From the IMG/VR virus record IMGVR_UViG_3300032322_001667, positions 1-29,683 of that record: a stretch of DNA of 29,683 nucleotides; one strand, written 5' to 3'. Position numbers and translations under genes: made by a program. The notes beneath the pieces are model-generated. The model was not told the DNA's origin. It ran no database searches and was given only the letters and a program-made list of their open reading frames with translations. This document shows positions 12,973 to 22,492 of this stretch, in pieces. The DNA comes from a virus. Positions within the stretch are counted from its first letter, which is position 1; the number at the start of each line of letters is the position of its first letter.

Positions 12973-15188
12973 CAGAAACTCCCCGAGAGCGCAGCCTTGA
13001 AGGCCGCGCGACGAACTGCCCCATCAAACGGCGGGCCGCCCAACTCCCCCGTGTCCGCACTGATCTCCAGCCCGCCCACGAAGATCGCGTTGCCCACGTC
13101 ATCCTGACCGGAAGCGACGACCACGCCCTCGTCCTCCTCCAAGATGCTGTCCCGGATCGTCGCACGGTTGTTGGCGGGCGGGATCTTCGCCAGCGCCACG
13201 CCGGCCATGACCGCGGTCCAGGTATGGCCGATCGCCGTGATGCGGCTCGGTTCCGACAAGAACACGGGGGCGGTCAACGTCGTGTTCAGCGCCGTCTCCA
13301 GCGCCGTCACGATGGCCTGCGCGTCCCCGGAAACCGGCAGCGTGATGATGTCGTCCTTCAGCACCTCGAAGGCCCGCAGATAGGCGGGCTCCTTCCCTGC
13401 GTCATAGACCGTTGCGCCGGAGGTGTCGAACAACACCCGCGCGAAGTTGAGCATCGGCTCCTCATCCGCGTATTCGAGCACCCAGCGCAACGCGCGCAGG
13501 AACAGCGCCGCCTTCGCGCGGAGGGTGGCCTCATCGCCAGCCGACCACCCGGTAGTGAGGCTCTCAGAGACGAGCGTGGCCCACATGTCGTCGATCAGAT
13601 CGTCCGAGTTGGCTTCGATCAACGCCTCGTCCGCGGTCTCGACGGTGAACGTGGCGCCGCTCTGCTCCGGAACCACGATGTCGCGCGCCCCCTTGGCGTG
13701 CATCGAGAAGTCCCCGAACTGCGTCGAGCACGCGGACAGGATGATCTGGCCCCCATCGAGCGCATAGAAATGCTTGTGCGCCCACATACTCACCGCGTTC
13801 ACCGCGTTGATCAACCCGCCGTTCTTGGCGCAGTAGCCGATGCCGTTGTGGCTGACCGGCGTCGCACCCCAGGTCATGATGTTGGGGAAGGCGCTATACT
13901 CGCTGCACACCGCGCCGTCCGCCAGCACAACCCCCGCGCCGCGCCCCACCGCCGGGTTCTGGTTGTCCCGATCCAAGGGCGGCGGGACCAACGTCCAGGT
14001 GCGGTCGCTGCGGATGGCGCACTTGTGCGCGTATGGCACGCGGTTGATGACCGCGCCGGGGCGGAAGCTGAAGGCGAATCCCTCGGTCGGATTGTCCAGG
14101 TCGTCCAGCCGAAAGCCCTCGATCATCAGGCCCTCGACGTAGCAGCCCGAACCCATCCTGAAAACATTGCGTTCTTCGTAGCCGGCAGCCGGCCGGATGA
14201 CCACGACCCGGTGGGGCGCGGTGATCGCCACATCATCGGGTAGGTCGAGATGCCCCTCGGTCTCATAGGTGCCCGGCATGATCTGAATCAGGCAGGGCTT
14301 CACCGCTGCGGCGGCCAGCACAAGCGCCCGCTCGATCGTCAGCACCGCGCTGCCCAGCGAGGTTCCCGCGTTCGCGTCATCCCCGAACTTCTGAACGTAG
14401 ATCGTCTGCGCCACGGGAGCCCCCGTGGTGGAAGCGATGGGGCCGGCATCGAACCATTGGCCGCCTGACCAGATGTAGATCCGGATGGACCCATTGGCAA
14501 CAAGACCCCAAGCCTCGCCGTTGTTGGCGGAACCCGGGCGGCTGGCAAGGGTCGTGCCGGTCCCGATAAGCTCAATGCCGACGAAGTTCCCCGGGTCCCC
14601 CTTCTGCCCCGTCAAGCCCTGCGGGCCTTGGGCGCCTTGCACCCCCTGCACCCCCTGGAGGCCCCGCGGTCCCTGAGCGCCGGCCGGCCCTTGCGGACCG
14701 GGCAACGGGGTGAAATAGGCCAACTGGCCCGCGGCGCCGAACCCGAGGTATTTGTTGGCCCGCGCCGTGGCGCCGAGTAAGTCCGGAACGCCCGCCGTCT
14801 CGGGCACCCGAAGGGCGCGGAGCCGGATGTCCGCCATGAGCGCCTGGAGGTCCTGGATCTCCAGGTCAAGCTGCTGCAACGCCATCACCGCTTCATCGAA
14901 GCGGCGCTCCACACGATCGGCCGCCAGCGGCGCCCCCGGACGGAACTGGTCCGGCTGCGCCAGCGGCACCTCACGGGTGATGGCGACCTTCGCGCCGTTT
15001 GCCGGTGGGGTGGAGAAGGTGACCCCCGCGGGGGATACGGTATATTGCGTGTTGAGGGTCTGCAAGACCCCGTTCACGGTGACCCGCAGGTGGGCCGGAT
15101 CCCGGTAGTCGATCGCGCCCGTCGAGAACAGAGTTGTGGCCCCATTCCCGACGTGCTCGACCCGGACAAGATCCGAGGTGATGGTCAT
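12972..15188 (-). CDS. Tail fibre, T7 gp17-type N-terminus with collagen-like linker
   Basis: A 738-residue fibre. Residues 1-100 match the T7 gp17 N-terminal attachment domain pattern (NGATTLFS, LRVTVNGV near 34-41, VTFSTPPANGAKVAI near 56-70), which docks fibres on the tail. A helical segment at 95-125 leads into about 12 collagen-like Gly-X-Y triplets at 163-200. From about 254, after YVQKFGDD, there is a right-handed beta-helix/pectin-lyase-like region (PGTYETEGHLDLPDD and following), as in many depolymerase or adhesin fibres; no catalytic residues can be named by eye. The last 90 residues (SRITAIGHTWTAV onward) form a terminal domain that I associate with phage fibre ends. It overlaps the gp16-like gene by ATGA. 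Confidence 0.85.
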   Translation of the reverse strand: MTITSDLVRVEHVGNGATTLFSTGAIDYRDPAHLRVTVNGVLQTLNTQYTVSPAGVTFSTPPANGAKVAITREVPLAQPDQFRPGAPLAADRVERRFDEAVMALQQLDLEIQDLQALMADIRLRALRVPETAGVPDLLGATARANKYLGFGAAGQLAYFTPLPGPQGPAGAQGPRGLQGVQGVQGAQGPQGLTGQKGDPGNFVGIELIGTGTTLASRPGSANNGEAWGLVANGSIRIYIWSGGQWFDAGPIASTTGAPVAQTIYVQKFGDDANAGTSLGSAVLTIERALVLAAAAVKPCLIQIMPGTYETEGHLDLPDDVAITAPHRVVVIRPAAGYEERNVFRMGSGCYVEGLMIEGFRLDDLDNPTEGFAFSFRPGAVINRVPYAHKCAIRSDRTWTLVPPPLDRDNQNPAVGRGAGVVLADGAVCSEYSAFPNIMTWGATPVSHNGIGYCAKNGGLINAVNAVSMWAHKHFYALDGGQIILSACSTQFGDFSMHAKGARDIVVPEQSGATFTVETADEALIEANSDDLIDDMWATLVSESLTTGWSAGDEATLRAKAALFLRALRWVLEYADEEPMLNFARVLFDTSGATVYDAGKEPAYLRAFEVLKDDIITLPVSGDAQAIVTALETALNTTLTAPVFLSEPSRITAIGHTWTAVMAGVALAKIPPANNRATIRDSILEEDEGVVVASGQDDVGNAIFVGGLEISADTGELGGPPFDGAVRRAAFKAALSGSF
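14589..14702 (-). repeat. Collagen-like Gly-X-Y coding repeat
   Basis: The DNA encodes about 12 consecutive Gly-X-Y triplets, with GPQ, GPR, GLQ, GVQ and GAQ units, within the fibre. The tract has short near-identical 9-base units, which makes it prone to length change. Confidence 0.8.
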
Positions 15189-18100
15189 CGTGCCCCCAGC
15201 GCGTCCATGAACACCGACCGCTTCCTCCCCCCGCTCGCTTCCTCTATTGCATCAAACGCATGGACCATGAGGAAGTGATTCTGGAATGGGATCAGCGCCC
15301 GGAGCCGCCCGATCTCATAGGGCCTGGGGGTGCGCTTGTCAAGCGGCCATTGGGCCACGGCTGCGGCACCCCGGATGGCGTCGAATCCCTTCGAGATGCC
15401 CGGCCCCGCGAGGTAACTCATCAACGACCGATCGCTGTAGCGCCTCCGGTCCTCGCCCCCGATGGTCGTCTGGAGGTTCGGCAGCCCGGCCGCCCCGAGG
15501 CCGCTATCGAAATGGTAGAGCAACCCGATCAGGCCCGAGCGGTCCACCGCGATGTTCGCCCATTGGGCCGCGGTGCGCTCCTCGACCTTGCCCTGCTTCG
15601 CGATGTCCCGCAACGCCGTCGCCGCGGCAGCCAGGCCCAGGGCCACGATGACCGTCTCCATTTGGCGCCGTGCGCCTGCCTGCATCACCGCGCCCGTCAG
15701 CTTGGCGACCGCGATCAAGGTGAAGGTGAGGAACTGCGTCATCAGGGCGCCCACGGTCGTCTGGAGCAGCAACGGCTTGTCGGCCACCGTGGGTGCCAAC
15801 AGCGCCTCGCGCGCCGTCTGGTTGACCGCCGTGCGCCACTTCTCCATCAACCCGAGGGCGTCGATGCTGGCGTCCTTGAGGGCGGGAGAAGTCAGCCACC
15901 GTTCGTAGCCGGGGTCCATCAGGTCAGGCCGGTCGGCGCGCGGCCGGGCCTCCGCCTGCATAAGCCGGCCCATCTGCTCCATGTCCCGCCGGGTCAACCC
16001 CGCGCGGGCCGCGGCACGCAGCATGTCCTCGTCTGCCGGCACGCGGCCGGCTGCGATGTCTATGAATAGCCGGGTCATTCCGTCCGTGGCGATGTTCTGC
16101 CCGAGGCCGCGCAGCGCGTCGTTCCATTGAGGCCCGAGAGTGAGCTTCGAGAACGCATTGGTGACCCGCGTGAGCCCGGCTGTGAAGCGATCGTCACCGG
16201 CCTGCACCCGTGGGCTGGCGTTCCAGACCGCCGCCTGAATGTCCCCCAGCATCAGGTCCGCCGCCGCGCCATATTGCAGATTGCCTTTCAGCTTCTCCGC
16301 GCCGCGTAGAGACTTGAGCCCCGCGGAAACCTCCCGAAACGCCTCTCCGAAGAACCGCGCGGCCCCATAGGAAAGCGTGGCCTTCGCCGCATCCGGAAGC
16401 TGCGAGAAGATCATCGGCCCCATTGTGTTCGTGTAGGTCAGGGACATCACGTTCCGGGCAGCCAGAGCCGCGCCCCGGCCGAGAGAGGAGATCTGAACGC
16501 CCCGCTGGCCGCGTGCGAGTTCGACCAACCCCCGGATCAGATCCTCATCGCCCCGCAGCTTGTCCTGGATCTCACGGGTCTGCTTCTGGCGCTGGGCCTC
16601 TGTCAAGTCCTGCCGGCGGGCGAGTTCCTCGATCGCCTGGGTTGCTTCATCGCGCAGTTCCTTGACGATCCCCATTTTCTCGTGGTTCAGCGCGCCGAAG
16701 GTGCGGAATACCTCCACGTCACGAGTGACCGTGGTGAGATACATTTCATCCAGAAAGAAGGTGTTGCGAAGCAGGAAGCCCTCGAACTCCGCCGGATCCA
16801 CATCAAGCTCCCGCCCCTTGAGCGAGATGCGCCGCCCCGCCATGACTGTCGGGCGCTCGATCGGCCCGAAGGCAATCTCCTGCGCCATCGCCGTAGCCTC
16901 CGCCCGGATGCGCTCGGGCGAGATCACGAAGTCGAGGTCGCTCGTTTCCGTATGGAACTTCTCGATCGTGGCCTGGTCCTTGGCCCTCATCGGGTAGGAC
17001 GAGGGGCGGTTCATGGGCGGTTGCGGCAGTTCCGGGAGGGCCACGCGTTGCGACAAGAGGGCATGGGCGCGCACCACCTCCTCATGGGCGTTCCGCACCT
17101 TCTGGATGGCGTTCATCAGGCGTTCAAAATCAGGTTGGGCTGAAGGAAGCCCCCGCGCCAGTTCCCGCATCTCCCCCACAGTATCGACGCCGTAGCCCCC
17201 GGTTCGCTTGTTCACCTTCGGGTCGAAAGGACCCTCCTTCAACTCCTTGCGGAGGGCGGCCAGGTCCCGAACGCGCGCGTTTTCCGCCCCGAGGGCATCC
17301 CGCAACTGCCGCGCCTCCGCGCGCGCCGGAGCGGGCAGGCTGGTGTCCTTCGTGAGTTGGTTGATGCTTTCCGCGTAAGCGCGGCGTTCCTCCAAGCGGC
17401 CCTCCCAATCATCCACCCGTTGCGTGTATTCGTCCAGCCGCGCTTCCGCATCCCGGACCATCCGGGTCAACTGCGCCTCCAGCCGGTCAATGAACGCGGG
17501 GAGCCCCCGTTCCACCGCGCCACGGTCGAAGATCTTCGCGCCGGTATAATCTCCCGCTGAAGCGGGCCGGTAGTCTATCTCATCCCACACACCCGAGCGC
17601 GTGATGTAGTCGTGCAGTTCCCGGTAGTGCGCCTTACGCGCGTCGGAGTGCTCACGGGCCACCGGCAGCCAAGCAGGTTCCGCGGTCGCCGGCGCTCCCG
17701 GTGCAAACTCCTCAAGTTCATTGTCGAGGCGATAGATCGTCTCGTCCCAATCATGGATCGTCCCAGTGAAACCCTGCCCCTGCGCCTCGCGAAACTTTAC
17801 GTTGCGAGTGTTCATCACCCGCACGAGCGCGGTATTCTTCGCCATCTCGATGCGGGTGAGCGTCGGGGCCTGTTCTGCGACCGACAGGCCGAACTGGCTC
17901 TGGTAGGCCGCAAGTTCCTCGAACTCCTCCCGGGAGACCGCGACGCCCCGCTGCTGAAGCTCCTTGAAGGCCGCGTCGAGTTCCTGCTTCGTCATCGGCC
18001 GGGCGACCGTCGCCTCGATCTGCATCCCGGTGTCCGCGAACTGCGAGATGAACCGGCGGGAAGTCTGGAACCGCGAGGTCAGAAGCGACACGCCTGGGAA

Positions 18101-19255
18101 CTCAAGGATGCCGGTGGCGCGAAGCGCCTGAAATACCGGGCGGAACAATCCCTCATGCACCAGGCGAAGCCTCTGGTTGCGGAGCACCTCCCGCACCTGC
18201 CGATCCAGCACCTCATCCCGCAAAGCCGCGCCGACCGATCCCCCGACAAGATCCCGCGCGGGCGGCTGCGTCGCCGCGATTACCTCGTCCAGGGCGATAG
18301 TGGGCTCGTCCGCGCCTCGCGCAGGCATGGGCACCGGCTCGCCGGCCGCGCGGGGCGCCCCCTCCGCAGCCAGGATGTCCTCCAGCAACCGGGCTTGGCC
18401 CGGCGCCTGCTGCACCTCCTCCGCGCGGGCGATCAGGGATTCCAGCAACTCCCGTTCGGCACGCGCATCCAAGGGCTCGGCGCGCATTACCCGGGCGGCG
18501 TATTCCGCTGCCGCGTCGAAGGCCGCCTCACTGTCACGCAGCACGTCCGCGAGGTCCCTCCGCACGTCCGGCGTCGCGTCCTCGATCACGCCTGGCCGCA
18601 CCCAGCGCCGCACGGCCGCCCCGCCCGCGATAGCGCCCCCGACGCCCGCCAGGAGCGCGGCGCCCGTCGCGCCGCCCATCAGGATATTGGCGAAACTCTC
18701 CGATCCCTCGCGCGTCGGCTGGAGGGGCGAGATGACGGCTTCCACCAACGCGCTGCCCGCCACGCCGCCGTAGGCCCCCGCCGCCGCCAGTCGGCCCACG
18801 GTTGGCGCACGGCCGGCAACGCGTGCCATGCCGAGGATCGGGATCAGGTTCACCGGGTCCGCAATGCTGACCCCCATCACCGCCAGCCAAGGCGGCAAGG
18901 GGCCGGAGCCGATCGTCTGCTCCAAGGCGTCGCGGCGCTGGTATTGCTCTCGGAGGTTCTCGACCTCCTGCGGGCTGCGTGCCTGCGCCAGTCGGTGTCC
19001 GAACCGCTCGATCTCCGCCAGCGTCGCCCCGGCCAGGGGATCGAATCCCTCGACCGGATCCGAGGTGGGGGCGGTCGGCTGAGTGGAAGCTTCGAACAGC
19101 GCGCCCGCCGTGTTCTCCAGGAGCGCCGCCGCGCCAAGCTGCTCGACCAGCGTCGCGGATGCCGTGCTTGGCTGGAGTGCGCGGCGCGCGACCTCCAGCC
19201 CGGCCGGGTCGAACGCCAGGCCCATAGGGGTCGGCGTCCTTTGATCAATGTCCAT
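15185..19255 (-). CDS. Internal virion protein D (T7 gp16-like ejection protein)
   Basis: A 1356-residue protein, close in size to T7 gp16 (1318). Position, length and the segment LPPWLAVMGVSIADPVNLIP (about 120-139) fit the podoviral ejection protein that crosses the cell envelope with the DNA. Hydrophobic glycine/alanine-rich stretches lie at about 150-215 and again at roughly 1170-1220, and the middle is charged and helical. T7 gp16 begins with a lytic transglycosylase domain; no such domain is visible in the roughly 120 residues before the DPVNLIP-like region, so the peptidoglycan-cutting activity may be absent or supplied by another virion protein. The start overlaps the upstream stop as TAATG; the stop overlaps the fibre start. 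Confidence 0.8.
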   Translation of the reverse strand: MDIDQRTPTPMGLAFDPAGLEVARRALQPSTASATLVEQLGAAALLENTAGALFEASTQPTAPTSDPVEGFDPLAGATLAEIERFGHRLAQARSPQEVENLREQYQRRDALEQTIGSGPLPPWLAVMGVSIADPVNLIPILGMARVAGRAPTVGRLAAAGAYGGVAGSALVEAVISPLQPTREGSESFANILMGGATGAALLAGVGGAIAGGAAVRRWVRPGVIEDATPDVRRDLADVLRDSEAAFDAAAEYAARVMRAEPLDARAERELLESLIARAEEVQQAPGQARLLEDILAAEGAPRAAGEPVPMPARGADEPTIALDEVIAATQPPARDLVGGSVGAALRDEVLDRQVREVLRNQRLRLVHEGLFRPVFQALRATGILEFPGVSLLTSRFQTSRRFISQFADTGMQIEATVARPMTKQELDAAFKELQQRGVAVSREEFEELAAYQSQFGLSVAEQAPTLTRIEMAKNTALVRVMNTRNVKFREAQGQGFTGTIHDWDETIYRLDNELEEFAPGAPATAEPAWLPVAREHSDARKAHYRELHDYITRSGVWDEIDYRPASAGDYTGAKIFDRGAVERGLPAFIDRLEAQLTRMVRDAEARLDEYTQRVDDWEGRLEERRAYAESINQLTKDTSLPAPARAEARQLRDALGAENARVRDLAALRKELKEGPFDPKVNKRTGGYGVDTVGEMRELARGLPSAQPDFERLMNAIQKVRNAHEEVVRAHALLSQRVALPELPQPPMNRPSSYPMRAKDQATIEKFHTETSDLDFVISPERIRAEATAMAQEIAFGPIERPTVMAGRRISLKGRELDVDPAEFEGFLLRNTFFLDEMYLTTVTRDVEVFRTFGALNHEKMGIVKELRDEATQAIEELARRQDLTEAQRQKQTREIQDKLRGDEDLIRGLVELARGQRGVQISSLGRGAALAARNVMSLTYTNTMGPMIFSQLPDAAKATLSYGAARFFGEAFREVSAGLKSLRGAEKLKGNLQYGAAADLMLGDIQAAVWNASPRVQAGDDRFTAGLTRVTNAFSKLTLGPQWNDALRGLGQNIATDGMTRLFIDIAAGRVPADEDMLRAAARAGLTRRDMEQMGRLMQAEARPRADRPDLMDPGYERWLTSPALKDASIDALGLMEKWRTAVNQTAREALLAPTVADKPLLLQTTVGALMTQFLTFTLIAVAKLTGAVMQAGARRQMETVIVALGLAAAATALRDIAKQGKVEERTAAQWANIAVDRSGLIGLLYHFDSGLGAAGLPNLQTTIGGEDRRRYSDRSLMSYLAGPGISKGFDAIRGAAAVAQWPLDKRTPRPYEIGRLRALIPFQNHFLMVHAFDAIEEASGGRKRSVFMDALGAR

Positions 19256-21678
19256 TATTGGGTCGGCCTCGGCAGACGCGGCCCGCGGGGTAGCGGATCC
19301 GTGATGTTGCGCCGCAGTTGTTCATCCATCTCTCGCCGGCGACGGTCGCTGTCGCGTATGGCGGGGTTCACACCCGGTCGTTCAACCGCCTCCTGGCGGC
19401 GGCGCGTAAGGGCTCCCCCCAACATCTCGTCCGCCTCCGCCACCGTGCGGGGCGCATAGAACGGCCGATTGTCCCGGGCGGTCAGGAACCCAGGGAGTCC
19501 CGCGGGGGTCTCATACCGGACGACAAACGGCACGCGGCCCTCGGCGTCCGGCTGCCCGCCGCGCATTGGCGTGAGGAAGAACCGGACATCGCGCAATCCG
19601 TTCTCCTCAAACAAGCGGCGGAGCCTCTCAGTCATGAGTTCCGCGAACGCCTCGTCCCCGCCAACGTAGGCCCGCACTTCAGGCGAAGTGGCCTGCTCGA
19701 AAGAGACGCCGATCGGGCGGTGTTCGCTCGTGCCCACGCGACTTAGCGGAGCGGATTGACGCACGGCTTCTTGCGCGCGCTGCTGTGCGAATCCGCGATC
19801 TGGGGTCAGCATGAACGCCGTCTGATAAGCCCGGCGATACGCTTCTTCCAGCACCGGCTCCGGGCGCCCGATTACGCGCTGCACCTCCGCGCGTGGGTTG
19901 ATCTGCCCGTCCCGGGTTCCGAGATCCTCCAGCGCCGCGCGGCTGCGTGTGGCCACCACATCCGCCCCGAGGGTCAAGGTCATCTGCGCGACGTTCAGTA
20001 GCGCCTGCGGGGTCGGGCGCGCGCCCTCGACCGCGGTCGCTGTCAATATCGCATCTGTGCCTGGCAGTTGCCGGCGGAGCCGCGTCGCCGCGGTGGGGTT
20101 CACCTCATGAATGGAGTGCCATACCTGCGCGGCCATCGCGCGCGTGTTCGGGTCCTGAGACTGCTCCATCTGCGCCAGTTGGAGCATCGTCTGGCGGGGC
20201 ACCTCCGCCGCCCCCCGGCTGGTGATATAAACCCCCGCTTGCAGTTCGGCATCCCGTCGTTCCTCGGGAGTGATAGAAGCCGCCTCCCGGCCTTGTTCCT
20301 GCAACATCTGGCGAAGGTTGGCATCCGCCAGCGCCGGCAGCGCGCGGCCGGCCACGGTGGGGGTTATGTTGCCCCCCTCGAACACCGTCCGCACCGCAGC
20401 GACCCGCTGCTGGCTTTCGCGTTCAGCGCCGGCCAGCATCCCCCGCACCGTGCGGGCCATCTCGGCTCCTGGCGCCCCCTGGTCGAGGTCCCGGCGGAGA
20501 CGATCACGCAACTCGCGGGCGTCACGCAACCCGGCCGTCGTGGTGAACGTGCCGCCCTCGATGTCCGCCTCCAGCGCGGAAAGCACCCCGCGCTGGCCCT
20601 CGGGGGTGTCCCCCTCCGTCAATGACCGGCGCAGCAACCCGGCGAACGCCTCCTGCTCCGCGGAACGGGTCTCGCGCGCTTCCGCCCTACCGGCCTGGCG
20701 CTCCTGGGCGGCATCCCGGCGCAGGTATCCCTCGATCGTGCTGCGGAGGCGCTGGCCGGCCGCGATCGTCCCGGTCGTCCGGGAAAACCGGCCGTCCTCG
20801 ATCAGCGCCTCGACGTTCTGGAGCAGCCCTACCAACGCCTCCGGGTCATCCTGCGAACGTACAGCGGCGTCGAGCAACTGCCGCTCCATCTCTGCTTCGT
20901 CTGCCGTTGAGCGGACTTCCCGTTGGTTTGCCGCGGCCTGGACACCGGCGCGGAGCGCGCGGGCGGTGGCCTGGTTCACCCCGCCCTCCGTAAGCGCCCG
21001 GTCCACCAACCTCCTCGCGCTGCCAATGTCCCCTTGGCGGATGAGCCCTGTTACCTCCGCCTGGAGCACCTCCCTCGCAAACCCCCGGGCCATTCGGTCC
21101 AGGGACGCCTGTGGGAACACTCCCCGCAACCCCTGGATCTCCTCCCGCACCCGGCCAAGCACGAGCGCGGCGTTGCGGGGGTTCAACTCGATCTCGGCGC
21201 GGGCAGTGTCCATGCTTTCGCGCACCGCGGCCTCGGCTTCCTGCCGCACCGCGCGGACGCGGGTTTCCGCCGCCCCGATCTGCGTGTTGGCCGCGAGATC
21301 CGCCATCCGGGCCTCGAAGGATTGCCGGGAGTCCCGGCGGGCAAAAGTCGTGCCAAACAGCGCGGTGCCCGTCGTTTCGTCGGTGACACGCTGAACCTGG
21401 TCGGCGTAATCCGCAGCGAGCGGATCAAGCTGGGATACCCGCTGGGTAAGGAGGGTGCGCGTTTCCCCGAGCGCGCGGGTAGCCAACAGCGCGTCGGCTG
21501 CCGTGTCCGCGCGCATCCGCGCGTCAGATACCGCGTCCGCAATCTGGCCGACGCCACTAGCGATCTGCCCAAGGCCCTGCCCGATATTCTCCGCGCCCGA
21601 CCCGAAGCGCGTAACCGCGCGAAGCGCGTCGCCGCTTTCCCCTAGGTTTGTCGGAACACCGCGAACTGGACGTGCCAT
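19255..21678 (-). CDS. Internal virion protein C (T7 gp15-like)
   Basis: An 807-residue, Arg/Ala/Glu/Gln-rich helical protein with little beta structure, a normal make-up for the T7 gp15-type ejection-tube protein (747 residues in T7). The N-terminus has a glycine-spaced amphipathic segment (IGQGLGQIASGVGQIADAV) typical of these proteins. It lies between the gp14-like and gp16-like genes, the same order as in T7. The ATG at 21678 overlaps the upstream stop as TGATG and was preferred over an in-frame GTG four codons earlier; neither has a strong Shine-Dalgarno sequence. The assignment rests mainly on position, size and composition. Confidence 0.72.
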   Translation of the reverse strand: MARPVRGVPTNLGESGDALRAVTRFGSGAENIGQGLGQIASGVGQIADAVSDARMRADTAADALLATRALGETRTLLTQRVSQLDPLAADYADQVQRVTDETTGTALFGTTFARRDSRQSFEARMADLAANTQIGAAETRVRAVRQEAEAAVRESMDTARAEIELNPRNAALVLGRVREEIQGLRGVFPQASLDRMARGFAREVLQAEVTGLIRQGDIGSARRLVDRALTEGGVNQATARALRAGVQAAANQREVRSTADEAEMERQLLDAAVRSQDDPEALVGLLQNVEALIEDGRFSRTTGTIAAGQRLRSTIEGYLRRDAAQERQAGRAEARETRSAEQEAFAGLLRRSLTEGDTPEGQRGVLSALEADIEGGTFTTTAGLRDARELRDRLRRDLDQGAPGAEMARTVRGMLAGAERESQQRVAAVRTVFEGGNITPTVAGRALPALADANLRQMLQEQGREAASITPEERRDAELQAGVYITSRGAAEVPRQTMLQLAQMEQSQDPNTRAMAAQVWHSIHEVNPTAATRLRRQLPGTDAILTATAVEGARPTPQALLNVAQMTLTLGADVVATRSRAALEDLGTRDGQINPRAEVQRVIGRPEPVLEEAYRRAYQTAFMLTPDRGFAQQRAQEAVRQSAPLSRVGTSEHRPIGVSFEQATSPEVRAYVGGDEAFAELMTERLRRLFEENGLRDVRFFLTPMRGGQPDAEGRVPFVVRYETPAGLPGFLTARDNRPFYAPRTVAEADEMLGGALTRRRQEAVERPGVNPAIRDSDRRRREMDEQLRRNITDPLPRGPRLPRPTQ

Positions 21679-22088
21679 CAGCCGAACCACTCATTCACTC
21701 GGCCGATACGCGCCCCACCTTGGGCGAGAGACCCGACCGCCTGGAGCCCCGCGCCGACCGTGGCCGAGGTGGCCCGGCGGCTGAGTTGGCCTTGCTGGAG
21801 TCTCAAATCGCTACCCGACCGTTCGCGCGCAAGCGCGCCTTCGTAGAGCACCTCATTGATAAGTTCCGAGCCGGCGCCCACGTCAAGGCCCCCCGAGATT
21901 GCCAAAAGCGCGGTGCGCGAGGCCGTCTGCTGCTGCGTCTGCCGCGCGAGATCCCGGTCGCGCCGCTGGCGATCGACCTCCGCCGCTTGGGCAGCCGCGC
22001 GCGCTTCCGAAGCCTGGGAAACCCCGGTGTAAACCGCGCCCGCTGTCGAGGCCAGAGCCGAGATCGCTAGGAGCGTCGTCGCCGCCAC
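21678..22088 (-). CDS. Internal virion protein B (T7 gp14-like)
   Basis: A 136-residue protein. The first 25 residues are small and hydrophobic (AATTLLAISALASTAGAVYTG), followed by a long Ala/Gln/Arg-rich helix (about 27-60) and a glycine-rich C-terminus. This matches podoviral gp14-type ejection proteins, which insert into the outer membrane on infection. The GTG start at 22088 has a GGGGAG ribosome site about 9 bases upstream and overlaps the previous gene by 22 bases. T7 gp14 is longer (196), so this is a short version. The role rests on context and composition. Confidence 0.7.
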   Translation of the reverse strand: MAATTLLAISALASTAGAVYTGVSQASEARAAAQAAEVDRQRRDRDLARQTQQQTASRTALLAISGGLDVGAGSELINEVLYEGALARERSGSDLRLQQGQLSRRATSATVGAGLQAVGSLAQGGARIGRVNEWFG

Positions 22089-22492
22089 TCGTTCAACTCC
22101 CCGTCAAACGTAAAGCCCAACAACCGAAGCGGCCGGGTGAACCGGAGACCCTCGTGTTCGACTGTCGCTATCATGTCGCGGGGGTGCGCGTCAAGGGCAC
22201 GTTTCAGCATCTTCAAGGCGGGTGCGACGAGGGGATACTCCTCCGGGCCTGTCGGCTGCTGCACCCAGGCCCCGAGTTCGTCCACCGCGCGCCCCTCCAC
22301 TGGATGCAGCCAGAACACCAGAAGCGGCTCCCCCGACGGCGCGCGGATCGCCTGCGCGCCGCCGACGCGGAGGGCATAGTCCCGTGCTGCCAGTGGTAAG
22401 CGCGCCCAGGCGAAATGGTCCGCCCAGAACTGCGGGGCCACAAACAGGCCCGCCGTCTCCTCCGCGTCCGCCGGTCCAATCGTCAGGGTCAT
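22067..22492 (-). CDS. GNAT-fold-like protein in the T7 gp13 position
   Basis: A 141-residue protein with an N-terminal helix, a central strand pair (EPLLVFWLHPV), a long amphipathic helix (about 85-105) and a C-terminal RLLGFTFDGEL, where GF followed by a strand is typical of the last part of GNAT acyltransferase domains. Phage proteins with this look lie between tail tubular B and gp14, in the place of T7 gp13, an internal-virion assembly protein. No clear acetyl-CoA pyrophosphate loop was found, so catalysis is doubtful. The ATG at 22492 overlaps the upstream stop as ATGA; an open frame extends further into that gene but is ignored. Confidence 0.65.
   Translation of the reverse strand: MTLTIGPADAEETAGLFVAPQFWADHFAWARLPLAARDYALRVGGAQAIRAPSGEPLLVFWLHPVEGRAVDELGAWVQQPTGPEEYPLVAPALKMLKRALDAHPRDMIATVEHEGLRFTRPLRLLGFTFDGELNEWRRRRS

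Noticed and set aside
8377-15188. Diversity-generating retroelement (template/variable repeat pair) in the fibre genes
   Set aside because: No reverse transcriptase frame is present and no near-identical repeat pair at the 3' end of a fibre gene was found by eye.
17612-19459. Long plus-strand open frame of about 615 codons opposite the gp16-like gene
   Set aside because: Arg/Pro/Gly/His-rich antisense shadow of the ejection protein gene, with no ribosome site or known motif.
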